Assembly: GCA_030403585.1 (NCBI GenBank)
Contig: JAUEPE010000003.1
Span: 186,001 to 250,000, forward strand
Length of the DNA: 64,000 bases
Direction: 5' to 3'
DNA from: Frankia sp. RB7
Lineage (GTDB): Bacteria; Pseudomonadota; Alphaproteobacteria; Rhizobiales; Xanthobacteraceae
In this document: positions 18,262-26,645 of the stretch, in pieces
How positions within the stretch are numbered: position 1 is the stretch's first letter
Layout of the letters: the number at the start of each line of letters is the position of its first letter
Notes under the pieces: model-generated
What the model saw: the letters and a program-made list of their open reading frames with translations, nothing else
Told to the model about the DNA's origin: nothing
The model's database searches: none
Made by a program: the position numbers and the translations under genes

Positions 18262-19326
18262 ATGACTGGGGACAAGCCGATTTCGCCGTTCTGGACGCCC
18301 AGCCGTCACCTCGACCGGCGGCCGTTCCTCCAGGCCAGGGGGGCCATTACCGGGTCTCTCAGGGGCTTTTTCGCCGAACAGGGCTTCGTCGAGGTCGAAA
18401 CTTCCGTCCTCCAGGTCTCCCCGGGCAATGAGACCCATCTGCATGCCCCCCGGACCGAGCTCATCCGGCCCGATGGCAGCCGGGCCAGCCGTTACCTGCG
18501 AACCTCGCCCGAATTTGCCTGCAAGAAGCTGCTGGCGGCCGGCGAGGAGCGGATTTTCGAGTTCGCCCGGGTATTCCGCGACCGCGAGCGCGGCGACCTG
18601 CATCTGCCCGAATTCACTATGCTGGAATGGTACCGGGCGGGCGCCCCCTATGACGCCATCATGGCCGACACCGTGGTGGTCATCGCCCACGCCGCGCAGG
18701 CGACCGGAATCGGGACCTTCGCGTTCCGGGGCCGGACCGCTGACCCCTTCGTCGAGCCGGAGCTGCTGACTGTCGCGGGCGCCTTCGAGCGCTTCGCCGG
18801 CATCGACCTGCTGTCGACAATCTCGGGCAACGCGGGTAACCGTGCCGCGCTCGCTCAGGCGGCCGCCGGCAGGGTCCGCGTCACCGAAGACGATACCTGG
18901 TCGGACATCTTCAGCAAGGTCCTGGTCGAGCATGTCGAGCCGCATCTGGGGCAGGGGCGTTTGACCATTCTGTTCGAATACCCATCTCCAGAGGCGGCGC
19001 TGGCGCGGGTCAAGGCGAACGATCCCAGGGTCGCGGAGCGGTTCGAGGTCTATGCCTGCGGCGTCGAGCTCGCCAACGGCTTTGGCGAATTGACCGACGC
19101 CGAGGAACAGCGCAAGCGCTTCACGGAGTCCATGGCGGAGAAGCAGCGCCGCTACGGCGAGGCCTATCCGCTGGACGAGGATTTTCTGGCCGCGGTCGCC
19201 GCAATGCCGGAGGCGAGCGGTGTGGCGCTCGGCTTTGACCGGCTGGTGATGCTGGCAAGCGGCGCAACACGGATTGATCAGGTAGTGTGGACACCGCCTG
19301 CAAATGAAACGTTAAGTGGAAAATGA
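18262..19326 (+). CDS. epmA: EF-P lysyl-transferase EpmA (PoxA/GenX)
   Basis: 354 residues of class II lysyl-tRNA-synthetase-like catalytic core without an anticodon-binding domain, as expected for EpmA. Class II motif 2 is FARVFRDRERGDLHLPEFTMLEWYR and motif 3 is GVALGFDRLVMLASG. It attaches (R)-beta-lysine to EF-P. The start at 18262 (MTGDKPISP) lies in a frame that stays open for 500 codons upstream across efp; that upstream part is a shadow. It overlaps epmB by four bases (ATGA), so the two are translationally coupled. Confidence 0.95.
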   Translation: MTGDKPISPFWTPSRHLDRRPFLQARGAITGSLRGFFAEQGFVEVETSVLQVSPGNETHLHAPRTELIRPDGSRASRYLRTSPEFACKKLLAAGEERIFEFARVFRDRERGDLHLPEFTMLEWYRAGAPYDAIMADTVVVIAHAAQATGIGTFAFRGRTADPFVEPELLTVAGAFERFAGIDLLSTISGNAGNRAALAQAAAGRVRVTEDDTWSDIFSKVLVEHVEPHLGQGRLTILFEYPSPEAALARVKANDPRVAERFEVYACGVELANGFGELTDAEEQRKRFTESMAEKQRRYGEAYPLDEDFLAAVAAMPEASGVALGFDRLVMLASGATRIDQVVWTPPANETLSGK

Positions 19327-20417
19327 CGAAGACCAATCTTGCACGGACATTGCGCGAGCCGGCCGAACTTGTGGCTGCCGACCTCGTGCCTGCCCCGGCG
19401 CTGCCGGCGCTCGAACGCGTCGCCGCGCGCTATGCAATGGCGATCACGCCGGCGCTGGTCGAGCTGATCGACAAATCGGATCCCGATGACCCGATCGCGC
19501 GGCAGTTCGTTCCGACCGCCGCGGAGCTGGAGATGCAACCGGGCGAGAGCGTCGATCCGATCGGCGACCATCCGCATTCGCCGGTATCAGGCATCGTGCA
19601 TCGTTATCCCGATCGTGTGCTGTTCAAGCTGGTTCACGTCTGCGCGGTCTATTGCCGCTTCTGCTTCCGCCGCGAGATGGTCGGGCCCGGCAAGGAGAAC
19701 GCGCTCTCGGATAGCGCCTATCGCGCCGCGATCGATTACATCCGCGCGCATAGCGAGATCTGGGAGGTGATCCTGACCGGTGGCGATCCGCTGATGCTGT
19801 CGTCGCGACGGCTGGGCGAGATCATGGCCGATCTCGCCGGCATCGATCACGTCAAGATCATCCGCCTTCATACCCGCGTGCCCGTGGCCGCCCCCGCGCG
19901 GATCAGCGACGACATGGTCGCGGCGCTGAAGGTCGAGGGCGCGACCACATGGGTAGCACTGCATGCCAACCATGCGCGCGAACTGGCGGGACCGGCCCGC
20001 GCCGCCTGCGCGCGGCTGGTCGATGCCGGCCTTCCGATGGTGAGCCAGTCCGTGCTGTTGCGCGGCGTCAATGACAACGTCACGGCTTTGTCGGATTTGA
20101 TGCGAGCTTTCGTCGAATGCCGGATCAAGCCCTATTACCTGCATCACGGCGATCTCGCGCCAGGCACGGCACATCTGCGCACGACGCTGGCGCAGGGGCA
20201 GGATTTGATGCGGCAATTGCGTGGGCGGGTGTCAGGACTGTGTCAACCTGACTATGTCATCGACATCCCCGGCGGCGCCGGCAAGTCGCCGGTCGGGCCG
20301 AATTATGTGTTGGCGGAGCAAAATACCGCAGCCGATGTACGTGATGCAGCCTCGGAAACGCGCTATCGTATCGTCGACTATTGCGGCGACGTTCATCTCT
20401 ATCCGCCCGAGACGTGA
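19323..20417 (+). CDS. epmB: Lysine 2,3-aminomutase-type radical SAM enzyme EpmB
   Basis: 364 residues. CAVYCRFCFRREMVG holds the radical SAM CxxxCxxC cluster site, and ILTGGDPLMLSSRRL plus RLHTRVPVAAPARI match lysine aminomutases. The length and its overlap with epmA support EpmB, which makes (R)-beta-lysine for EF-P, rather than a catabolic KamA. EpmC (hydroxylase) is not in the window. Confidence 0.94.
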   Translation: MTKTNLARTLREPAELVAADLVPAPALPALERVAARYAMAITPALVELIDKSDPDDPIARQFVPTAAELEMQPGESVDPIGDHPHSPVSGIVHRYPDRVLFKLVHVCAVYCRFCFRREMVGPGKENALSDSAYRAAIDYIRAHSEIWEVILTGGDPLMLSSRRLGEIMADLAGIDHVKIIRLHTRVPVAAPARISDDMVAALKVEGATTWVALHANHARELAGPARAACARLVDAGLPMVSQSVLLRGVNDNVTALSDLMRAFVECRIKPYYLHHGDLAPGTAHLRTTLAQGQDLMRQLRGRVSGLCQPDYVIDIPGGAGKSPVGPNYVLAEQNTAADVRDAASETRYRIVDYCGDVHLYPPET

Positions 20418-20461
20418 GCGGGGACAGAAGAGGACGCCGGCTTGAGGAATGGAGGAACGAA

Positions 20462-20716
20462 ATGAAGAAGATGATTGTGGCCGCATCGCTCCTGGTTTTG
20501 CTTGGTGGCGCAGCGGTCGCGCAGACCGGCACCAAGGGATCGACGTCCACGGGTGGGGCCTCGTCCGGCGCGTTGCCGGCGGCGCCTGTGGGCCATCGCC
20601 AACCGCGTGTGGGCGACGTGCCCAGTGAGAAGAATTTGAGCGATCCGAACGATCCACTGAGCAAGGAAAACCAGGCGCTCGACAAAAAGATCAAGAGCAT
20701 TTGCCGCGGCTGCTAA
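20462..20716 (+). CDS. Small secreted protein
   Basis: 84 residues with GGAGG before the ATG at 20462. Signal peptide MKKMIVAASLLVLLGGAAVAQ; the mature part is Gly/Ser-rich then polar (DPNDPLSKENQALDKKIKSICRGC) with two C-terminal cysteines. Periplasmic; function unknown. Confidence 0.72.
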   Translation: MKKMIVAASLLVLLGGAAVAQTGTKGSTSTGGASSGALPAAPVGHRQPRVGDVPSEKNLSDPNDPLSKENQALDKKIKSICRGC

Positions 20717-20723
20717 CCGCGGC

Positions 20724-20759
20724 GGTGGGCGGGGCGCGAACAGCATCGCCCCGCCCACC
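20724..20759. terminator. Strong bidirectional hairpin between convergent genes
   Basis: A perfect 13-bp stem, GGTGGGCGGGGCG (20724-20736) with CGCCCCGCCCACC (20747-20759), separates the small secreted gene from aroG. There is no long T run on either side. Confidence 0.6.
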
Positions 20760-20773
20760 TACCTGTTGCCCCG

Positions 20774-21859
20774 CTAAGCAGAGCGCTCGTGCAGCCCGGC
20801 GCGCTTGGTATTGCGCCGGATCTCGACGGCATCGGCGAGTTGCTCGAGCACCGTTGCCGTCGTCGCCCAGTCGATGCAGCCGTCGGTGATGCTCTGGCCG
20901 TAAGTCAGCGGCTTGCCCGGCACCACGTCCTGGCGACCGGCGACGAGATTGCTCTCGATCATCACGCCCATGATGCGGTCTTCGCCGCCCGAGATCTGGC
21001 CGGCGATATCGGCCGTGACCAGCGGCTGGTTTTCAGGCTTCTTGCTCGAATTGGCGTGGCTCGCATCCACCATCACCAGGGGCGCGACGCCGGATTTCGC
21101 CAGATCGTTGCAAGCCGCGGCGATGCTTGCGGCATCGTAGTTCGGCTTGGCCCCGCCGCGCAGTATGATGTGGCAGTCCTCGTTGCCCGCGGTCGAGGCG
21201 ATCGCGGAGCGGCCGAGCTTGGTCACCGCCATGAAATGATGCGGATGCGAGGCGGACTTCACCGCGTCGGCTGCGATGCGCACGTTGCCGTCGGTGCCGT
21301 TCTTGAACCCCACCGGGCAGGACAGCCCCGAGGCCAGCTCGCGATGGATCTGGCTCTCGGTCGTGCGCGCACCGATCGCAGCCCAGGACACGAGGTCGGC
21401 GATGTATTGCGGCGTCGTCATGTCCAAAAATTCTGCGCCGGCCGGCAGGCCGAGATTGTTGATGGCCGAGAGCACGTTGCGTGCGAGCCGCAGGCCCTTG
21501 TTGATGTCGAAGCTGCCGTCGAGATCAGGATCGTTGATCAGGCCCTTCCAGCCGACCGTGGTGCGCGGCTTCTCGAAATAGACCCGCATCACGATCTCGA
21601 GCTGGTCGGAGAGCTCTTCGCGCAAGGTGGCGAGGCGCTCGGCATATTCGAGTGCGGCTTTGGGATCATGCACCGAGCAGGGCCCGACGACGACCAGAAG
21701 CCGGTCGTCCTGGCCGTTGAGGATGGCATGGATGGCGTTGCGCGCCGCCATCACCACACGGGTGGCCGTGAGGGTGCGCGGGACCTCCCGCATCACGTCC
21801 TCAGGCGTGCTCAGCTCTTTCAGTTCGCGGATACGAAGATCGTCGGTTGTGCTCAGCAC
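20774..21859 (-). CDS. aroG: 3-deoxy-7-phosphoheptulonate (DAHP) synthase, class I
   Basis: 361 residues, full length for the AroF/G/H class. LLVVVGPCSVHDPKAALEYAERL, VMRVYFEKPRTTVGWKGLINDP, FLDMTTPQYIADLVSWAAIGARTTESQ, CPVGFKNGTDGN and DASHANS are class I DAHP synthase motifs. It joins phosphoenolpyruvate and erythrose-4-phosphate at the entry of the shikimate pathway. The 5' leader (22025-21860) encodes an aromatic-rich peptide and an intrinsic terminator, so expression is likely controlled by attenuation in response to charged aromatic tRNAs. Confidence 0.96.
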   Translation of the reverse strand: MLSTTDDLRIRELKELSTPEDVMREVPRTLTATRVVMAARNAIHAILNGQDDRLLVVVGPCSVHDPKAALEYAERLATLREELSDQLEIVMRVYFEKPRTTVGWKGLINDPDLDGSFDINKGLRLARNVLSAINNLGLPAGAEFLDMTTPQYIADLVSWAAIGARTTESQIHRELASGLSCPVGFKNGTDGNVRIAADAVKSASHPHHFMAVTKLGRSAIASTAGNEDCHIILRGGAKPNYDAASIAAACNDLAKSGVAPLVMVDASHANSSKKPENQPLVTADIAGQISGGEDRIMGVMIESNLVAGRQDVVPGKPLTYGQSITDGCIDWATTATVLEQLADAVEIRRNTKRAGLHERSA

Positions 21860-21896
21860 GGCGGGCTCCTGTCATTTTGAGAACCTGCCGGCCAAT

Positions 21897-21921
21897 AAAA
21901 AAGCCGCCAGGTCTGGCGGCT
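21897..21921 (-). terminator. Leader terminator (attenuator) upstream of aroG
   Basis: On the minus strand AGCCGCCA pairs with TGGCGGCT around GACC (stem can extend to 9 bp), followed by six T. It ends 37 bases before the aroG start, so it terminates transcripts before the structural gene. Confidence 0.9.
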
Positions 21922-21944
21922 GTTCGGACGTTTGCTTCAATATT

Positions 21945-22025
21945 TCAGATTGAGCGCGATCCTCCTGCCGCCAGCGAGCTGTCGTAGCTAAAGTACCAAT
22001 AGAAGCTGGTGGCGACGGTGATCAT
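21945..22025 (-). CDS. Aromatic-rich leader peptide of aroG
   Basis: 26 codons, ATG at 22025 to TGA at 21945. Residues 8-14 are FYWYFSY, that is two Phe, three Tyr and one Trp in seven codons, then a Gly/Ala/Ser tail. Such density of Phe, Tyr and Trp upstream of DAHP synthase is the signature of an attenuation leader peptide. There is no Shine-Dalgarno sequence, and the predicted transcription start coincides with the ATG, so translation may be leaderless. Confidence 0.85.
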   Translation of the reverse strand: MITVATSFYWYFSYDSSLAAGGSRSI

Positions 22026-22032
22026 GGCCGGT

Positions 22033-22061
22033 CATATAGCGCGCCGTTGGCGGGTTGTCAC
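22033..22061 (-). promoter_or_regulatory. Predicted sigma-70 promoter of the aroG leader
   Basis: On the minus strand GTGACA (22061-22056) and TATATG (22038-22033) are 17 bases apart, five and four matches to the -35 and -10 consensus. The expected start, about seven bases on, falls at 22025-22026, the first base of the leader peptide ATG. Confidence 0.6.
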
Positions 22062-22093
22062 CCCCAAAACGGCGCAGAGCGCGACGATGCGCC

Positions 22094-22672
22094 TCAACTG
22101 TTGCTCTTGCGCGCCGCCAGGGCCATGCCGATCAGGGTGGCGCCGCCGAACAACAGGTTGATGCCGACCAGCACGCCGATGGCCCATTCCGCTGTGCTCG
22201 GCAGCCCCGTGATCACCATGAACGAGATCGCGATGTCGACGAGGCCTGATATCAACAGCCACGACCAGCGGCCGCTCAGCTCGCGGCGGTGCTCCAGGGC
22301 ATACATGATGGTGGTGACGCCCTCGGCGAGGAAGTAGGCGCCGAGCACGATGGTCAGCGTCAGCGCGGCTTGCATCGGGCGCGCCAACAGCAGCATGCCG
22401 GCGAGCACGGCGAGGGTCGCCGAGATCAGCGACCACCAGAAGCCCGGCGTGGCGCGCGCCCAATAGGTCACGATCAATCCGCCGATGCCGCTGACCAGGA
22501 ACATCCAGCCGAGAAAGATCGTGATGGCGAGGCTTGCGAGCGGCGGCAGGATCAGCGCGGCGATGCCGAGAACGGCAAGCAAAATGCCTTCGAACAGAAA
22601 GGCCTTCCAATGCGACTTCACCGCTTGGCTCATCGCGGATTGCAGCCGTGAAAATTCCTCGGGCGATGTCAT
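22094..22672 (-). CDS. HdeD-family membrane protein
   Basis: About 192 residues with six predicted transmembrane helices in HdeD/DUF308 style (FEGILLAVLGIAALILPP, ITIFLGWMFLVSGIGGLIV, TIVLGAYFLAEGVTTI). HdeD is linked to acid and stress resistance in enterics; the role here is unknown. The ATG at 22672 is chosen; 22717 is an alternative. It ends 33 bases before the aroG leader -35 box, so read-through into aroG is possible. Confidence 0.85.
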   Translation of the reverse strand: MTSPEEFSRLQSAMSQAVKSHWKAFLFEGILLAVLGIAALILPPLASLAITIFLGWMFLVSGIGGLIVTYWARATPGFWWSLISATLAVLAGMLLLARPMQAALTLTIVLGAYFLAEGVTTIMYALEHRRELSGRWSWLLISGLVDIAISFMVITGLPSTAEWAIGVLVGINLLFGGATLIGMALAARKSNS

Positions 22673-22741
22673 CGGCAAGCTCCGGATCGAAAGATTTGCG
22701 CTCAATCTAGTACGCACACACCACGCTTGCCATCCCGCGGA

Positions 22742-23782
22742 TCAACCGCCGCCGTGCGCTGACGAAAAACCCTCGCCGCTGGTGCGGATGCGGTTGCGGC
22801 CGAGAACATAGATCGCGGTCGTGACGACCAGCAGCGCAAGGCCGAGCAGGATCGAGACGAAGCCGATCGGGATCAGGGCCAGCGTCAGGTTGCGCTCGGG
22901 GTTGATCAGCCAGTGGTGGATCGAGGTGAGCACGAAGGCGAGGCCGAGGAAGCCGACGCCGCCGCCGGCGAGCCACAGCGCCCACATCCGGCGCAGCTGG
23001 CTGAGCCGCTCCCGCGCGATCTCGGTTCGCGCTGCGTGGTGGCGCGCTACGCGCCGCACCAGGCGCATGGCAAAGGCGATCGAGCTGAAGCCGATCAGCA
23101 GGCTTGCGCCGCCCAGCCACATCCGGATTGTCGGATCGAGATCCGGCATGCGCTGGAGCGTGAGCAGCGGGAAGTCGAACGCCGAATGCAGGGCGAGCGG
23201 GCCTGCGAAAATCAGGAGCCGGCTGGAGAGACGGGCCCAGTCGCGGTGATGGCGGTTTGCGCCCAGCGCCGTGCCGGCGCGTGCGATCGTGAGATAGGCG
23301 CCTGCGATGATGCCGAGCGCGCCGTGGAACGGCACGGTGAGAATGCTGCGCAGCGCCGCCAGCGATCGCCACATCTCGGCGTGCTGGACCAGATAGGCGA
23401 GGTTTTCGTAAGCCGCGAAGCCGAGGCCGACGGCGGCGCCGTAGACCACGGTGTCCATGGGGTTGGCGAAGGTCCGCCGCTTGGTCGAAGAGATCAGCAC
23501 GATGGCGACCACCTTCACCGCCTCCTCGGGTAGCGCGACGCCGAACACCGAATGCATGGCGAGCGCTGCCCAGGGATTGTCGGGCGCCGCGACCATCTTG
23601 GCGAAGGGAGCCCGGGCGAGACCCAGAAGCGAGATGCTGGCCGCGCCAAGCAGGAATGCGGTCCAGACCTGGGCCGGCGGCCCGGGGCGTTCCTCGGCGG
23701 CAATGACAAGCCACAGCATCAGCAGCGCCGGGGCGATGGCGGCCGTTCCGATGACGGTGGGTAACGCTTCAATCAGATACAT
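22742..23782 (-). CDS. PrsW-family intramembrane protease-like protein
   Basis: 346 residues with about eight transmembrane helices. VALPEEAVKVVAI carries the Glu-Glu pair, followed by VVYGAAVGLGFAAYENLAYLV and VPFHGALGIIAGAYL, the conserved motifs of PrsW, which cleaves anti-sigma factors in Bacillus. The substrate in this organism is not evident; no sigma/anti-sigma pair is adjacent. The C-terminal third has two more helices and a basic linker. Confidence 0.82.
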   Translation of the reverse strand: MYLIEALPTVIGTAAIAPALLMLWLVIAAEERPGPPAQVWTAFLLGAASISLLGLARAPFAKMVAAPDNPWAALAMHSVFGVALPEEAVKVVAIVLISSTKRRTFANPMDTVVYGAAVGLGFAAYENLAYLVQHAEMWRSLAALRSILTVPFHGALGIIAGAYLTIARAGTALGANRHHRDWARLSSRLLIFAGPLALHSAFDFPLLTLQRMPDLDPTIRMWLGGASLLIGFSSIAFAMRLVRRVARHHAARTEIARERLSQLRRMWALWLAGGGVGFLGLAFVLTSIHHWLINPERNLTLALIPIGFVSILLGLALLVVTTAIYVLGRNRIRTSGEGFSSAHGGG

Positions 23783-24107
23783 CGGCGCCGAAAATAGGTT
23801 CCCTTGGTCCGCTTATCTACGTGTCCCGATGCGACCATCTGTCATGCGCCTGCTGTCCCGTTGCTTAACAAGCGCGGCAGCTGACGTTCATCAGGACCGC
23901 GACATGTAGAATACGAGCGCAATCAATTGCATGACAGCACCACCTCGTCGTCGACTGTAACGGCTGCGCGCTTGTCAGGGAATCGCGATTGATAAGTCAG
24001 ATCAAGGCAATGTGCAGGCTTCTTCGATTCACGATGCACGTGCGCGGGCGGCAAGTCCAGAGCCGGAATGAGCCTCGTTCGGACAACGCGCGGGCCAGCT
24101 GGTCCGC
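23783..24107. other. Intergenic stretch, no gene recognised
   Basis: About 325 bases upstream of the PrsW-like gene. Open frames here are short and low quality. No terminator or clear operator was seen. Confidence 0.4.
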
Positions 24108-24263
24108 CTAGTCACGCTTCGTTGTGCGTCCGCGGGGCGGTGATGCCATCCGGCGGGCTCGTGCCTGCTCGAACTCCCAGATGGCGCGTATGAGGCACGT
24201 GCCAAGGCAGGAGACGATGAGCAGCATCAGGAGCGCCTGATCGGCGGGAGGGATATGGATCAT
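24108..24263 (-). CDS. Small single-span membrane protein
   Basis: 51 residues, ATG at 24263. A hydrophobic helix (ALLMLLIVSCLGTCLIRAIW, residues 10-29) is followed by a basic tail (EQARARRMASPPRGRTTKRD). The helix-then-positive-tail layout suggests a real small inner-membrane protein. Function unknown. A longer overlapping frame on the same strand (24112-24333) looks random. Confidence 0.5.
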   Translation of the reverse strand: MIHIPPADQALLMLLIVSCLGTCLIRAIWEFEQARARRMASPPRGRTTKRD

Positions 24264-24402
24264 GGCGTTGTCTAAGCAACGCCCATGCCATGCCTTCCCC
24301 GGAAGGCCTGCGCGCTGCGCAACGGCGTCTCACGCCGAACCCTGCTTGCTCCGGTTCGAATCGGCGTTCCCGAAAGGCGGCCGTGGCCTGCGCTCGCCGC
24401 CT

Positions 24403-24675
24403 TCAATGGGTGGTGAACGGCAGTGGAGCGTCGGGCGTGAGGTCGAAGGCCCCAAGATGGAACTCCTCGCCGACGGCCTCGTCTGGTTCGGAATGGTGGG
24501 CGAGCAGCGTGAAGGCGGCTTGCGGGTACTGCTTCCAGATATCGAGATCGCCGGCCGTAATCGTGAGCCAGCCGAACGTGTACATGTAGCGCCCGGGCTC
24601 CGTGACCCGGCCCACCCTGTCCCAAGTGATCTTATCAACCTTGATCTTATCAACTGTGATCTTCTCGACTGCCAT
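24403..24675 (-). CDS. Hypothetical protein with N-terminal VDKI repeats
   Basis: 90 residues from the ATG at 24675 (24693 possible). It opens with imperfect repeats (EKITVDKIKVDKITWDR), then RYMYTFGWLTITAGDLDIWKQYPQAAFTLL and an acidic end. It appears soluble. The repeat reflects a short DNA repeat (CTTATCAACTTTGATC-like) in the 5' end. Function not recognised. Confidence 0.6.
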   Translation of the reverse strand: MAVEKITVDKIKVDKITWDRVGRVTEPGRYMYTFGWLTITAGDLDIWKQYPQAAFTLLAHHSEPDEAVGEEFHLGAFDLTPDAPLPFTTH

Positions 24676-24798
24676 CCGGTCCCCCGATCGCAAGTCTGCA
24701 AATGAAAAGTCAGCAAATGAAGCCCGGCACGCGGACCTTCGAAAACTGATCCCGCATTGGGGCCGCGATAGGGCAGCAATACGGATTGGTTTGGCCGG

Positions 24799-25425
24799 CT
24801 AGGCCGGTTGCGGCACGGCCTGGCGCACGACCAGGCGGGCGAGGTCGTCCCGCTGCTGCTTGTCGGTGAACTTCACCGCAAAGCCATTGTCGAACTTGCG
24901 GATCACGCGTCCAACGCAGGCACCGACCGCAAGCGGGGTGCCGATCGGCGGGTCGTATTCGCAGGAGATCGCCACGCCGGCGGTGGAGACGTCGATGATG
25001 AAGCACGGATGGGTGCTGCCGTCGGCAACCGTCAGGAATGTGTGTGAGGCCTGCGGAACGAAGCGCGCGTCACGCCGCAGCTCCTCGATGCTGTCGTCCT
25101 TCTGCTTTTTCTCGAGCCACGTCAATTTTTCCGACATCCAGGCGCGGCGGGCCCGGGTCATGTCGAGCTCCATCAGGAAGCCCGATTTCAGCGTCGCGCT
25201 GATGGTGCACTGGAATTCGCCGAAATCCTGGAAGTAGGAGGTTACGCGCTCGCCGATCTTGCCGACCACCGGCACGTCCACGATCATGCGGAAGGGCGAG
25301 ACGCGCTTGGTGCGGCAGGCGAAGTTTCGCAGCTTGCCTTCGCAATCGTACCAGCGATGCAGCGAATAGCTGCCGCTCACGGTCACTTCCACTGCACGCT
25401 GTCTGAGGAACTCTGCGACGGACAT
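24799..25425 (-). CDS. PilZ-domain protein (probable c-di-GMP receptor)
   Basis: 208 residues with two PilZ-like halves. The C-terminal one has RRDAR then IDVSTAGVAIS, the RxxxR and DxSxxG c-di-GMP motifs, plus GRVIRKFDNGFAVKF. The N-terminal half (SLHRWYDCEGKLRNFACRTKRVSPFRMIVDVP) looks like a degenerate PilZ barrel. Cytoplasmic. Target unknown; a second single-domain PilZ protein lies at 30447. Confidence 0.85.
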   Translation of the reverse strand: MSVAEFLRQRAVEVTVSGSYSLHRWYDCEGKLRNFACRTKRVSPFRMIVDVPVVGKIGERVTSYFQDFGEFQCTISATLKSGFLMELDMTRARRAWMSEKLTWLEKKQKDDSIEELRRDARFVPQASHTFLTVADGSTHPCFIIDVSTAGVAISCEYDPPIGTPLAVGACVGRVIRKFDNGFAVKFTDKQQRDDLARLVVRQAVPQPA

Positions 25426-25634
25426 GGTGCCAGATCGTGTTTCTGATTATTTCCGTAATTCCACGGTAGCGATCAACTTCTAAGCAAATGATACCCGCGC
25501 TCAGGAGCAGGGGTAAATTTCCGGTAAACGGCCGGGTCGAGAGTGTGCCGGGGTAAGCGGCAAAACGTCCCGGTTATCGGGCGCGCGCATTCACAACCAC
25601 GTTATTGCGACCGCGGTCGCTTCAACCGTTAGTA

Positions 25635-25841
25635 TCAGCCGTTCCTGCACTTGGCGATGATGCCGTCTGCGAGGCGGATGTCATCGAGGGTCCAGTTGCC
25701 GAGCAGCGTGATGATCGCCTCGCGCCGGTACTGGTGCCGCGCTTGCCGGGAGGTCTGCCGATAGTCGATGCCGTCCTGTCGTGCCAGCGCGCGCGACACG
25801 ATCGCGATCTGTCGCAGCTTCTCCTGCTCCAAGGAGCTCAT
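25635..25841 (-). CDS. Small hypothetical protein
   Basis: 68 residues, highly charged and helical (LEQEKLRQIAIVSRALARQDGIDYRQTSRQARHQYRREAI), ending ADGIIAKCRNG. No signal or membrane segment. It could be a regulatory small protein; not recognised. Confidence 0.5.
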   Translation of the reverse strand: MSSLEQEKLRQIAIVSRALARQDGIDYRQTSRQARHQYRREAIITLLGNWTLDDIRLADGIIAKCRNG

Positions 25842-25967
25842 GTCTCACCGCTTGGCGACGCCACCTGCCGTTGGAGGGCGGGGCCTGTGAATCGGGCGCT
25901 TTGAAACTAGCTCGACCGGCTTACTGAGACCTGACGTGGGCTTATTCGCCCGAGCCGAACGGCGGCT

Positions 25968-26645
25968 TCAGACGGGCCCGTGCAGCGCCAGCAAAACCAG
26001 CGCGCCAATGGCCAGGGCGAGCTTGATCACCTTCCATGCCAGGCTGTCCCACCTGAGCTCCAATCCGAGCCATGACGATCCGAGCCATGACAGTGCGCGC
26101 CGCATCGCGCGTGTCGCGAGCGCTTCGACGGTCACGACCGCAAGGGCAATGAAGGCGATGAGAGACCAGGACGGTTTGGCCGGAGGCATCCAGGCCGCGA
26201 GCCAGCCGGGGACCAAGTCCCGCAACGACACGAGCAGCGCGAACCATCCGAACAGGGAGGCGAAGCCCTTGACGATCTCGGGCCCGATCGCTCCCGGCTC
26301 GAACCGGATCCCGATCATTGCGAGTGCGCTTTCGATGCGCTCGCCGTCGGTCAGGAAGATGAACGCGACGAGGTAAAACGGCACGCGCGATTGCAAAATG
26401 AACGCGATGATGGCTGACAGGACAACGTAGCCATAGGCGTCGCGGAGAATGTCCCAGCCGTTCATGCGCGAGGGCTCCGTTGCCTTCGCGGCTTGGGGCC
26501 GCGGCACCGATCTGGCGCGCACCATGTGCTCCAGCATTTTGGCGCGTCGGTCCGCCGAATACAGCGCCGTGCGCTGCATCCAGGCCGGGGGCGTGGTTGT
26601 GGCCGACGGGGCGTGGCCGTCCGTTGTGGATTTGCTTTGCTCCAT
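25968..26645 (-). CDS. Membrane protein of unknown function
   Basis: About 225 residues from ATG 26645. A soluble N-terminal 70 residues is followed by four hydrophobic helices (GYVVLSAIIAFILQS, GFASLFGWFALLVSLRDL, SLIAFIALAVVTVEAL, KLALAIGALVLLALHG). No family was recognised. Confidence 0.65.
   Translation of the reverse strand: MEQSKSTTDGHAPSATTTPPAWMQRTALYSADRRAKMLEHMVRARSVPRPQAAKATEPSRMNGWDILRDAYGYVVLSAIIAFILQSRVPFYLVAFIFLTDGERIESALAMIGIRFEPGAIGPEIVKGFASLFGWFALLVSLRDLVPGWLAAWMPPAKPSWSLIAFIALAVVTVEALATRAMRRALSWLGSSWLGLELRWDSLAWKVIKLALAIGALVLLALHGPV

Larger units (their letters stand above)
21897..22025 (-). promoter_or_regulatory. Ribosome-mediated transcription attenuator of aroG
   Basis: Three segments can pair exclusively. 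Segment 1 GCCACCAGC (22005-22013) pairs with segment 2 GCTGGCGGC (21967-21975) with one mismatch. Segment 2 CTGGCGGC pairs with segment 3 GCCGCCAG, the first arm of the terminator. Segment 3 pairs with segment 4 as the terminator (21897-21921). A ribosome stalled on the aromatic codons would block segment 1 and free segment 2 to form the antiterminator, as in trp leaders. The geometry is seen in the sequence; the regulation is inferred. Confidence 0.82.
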
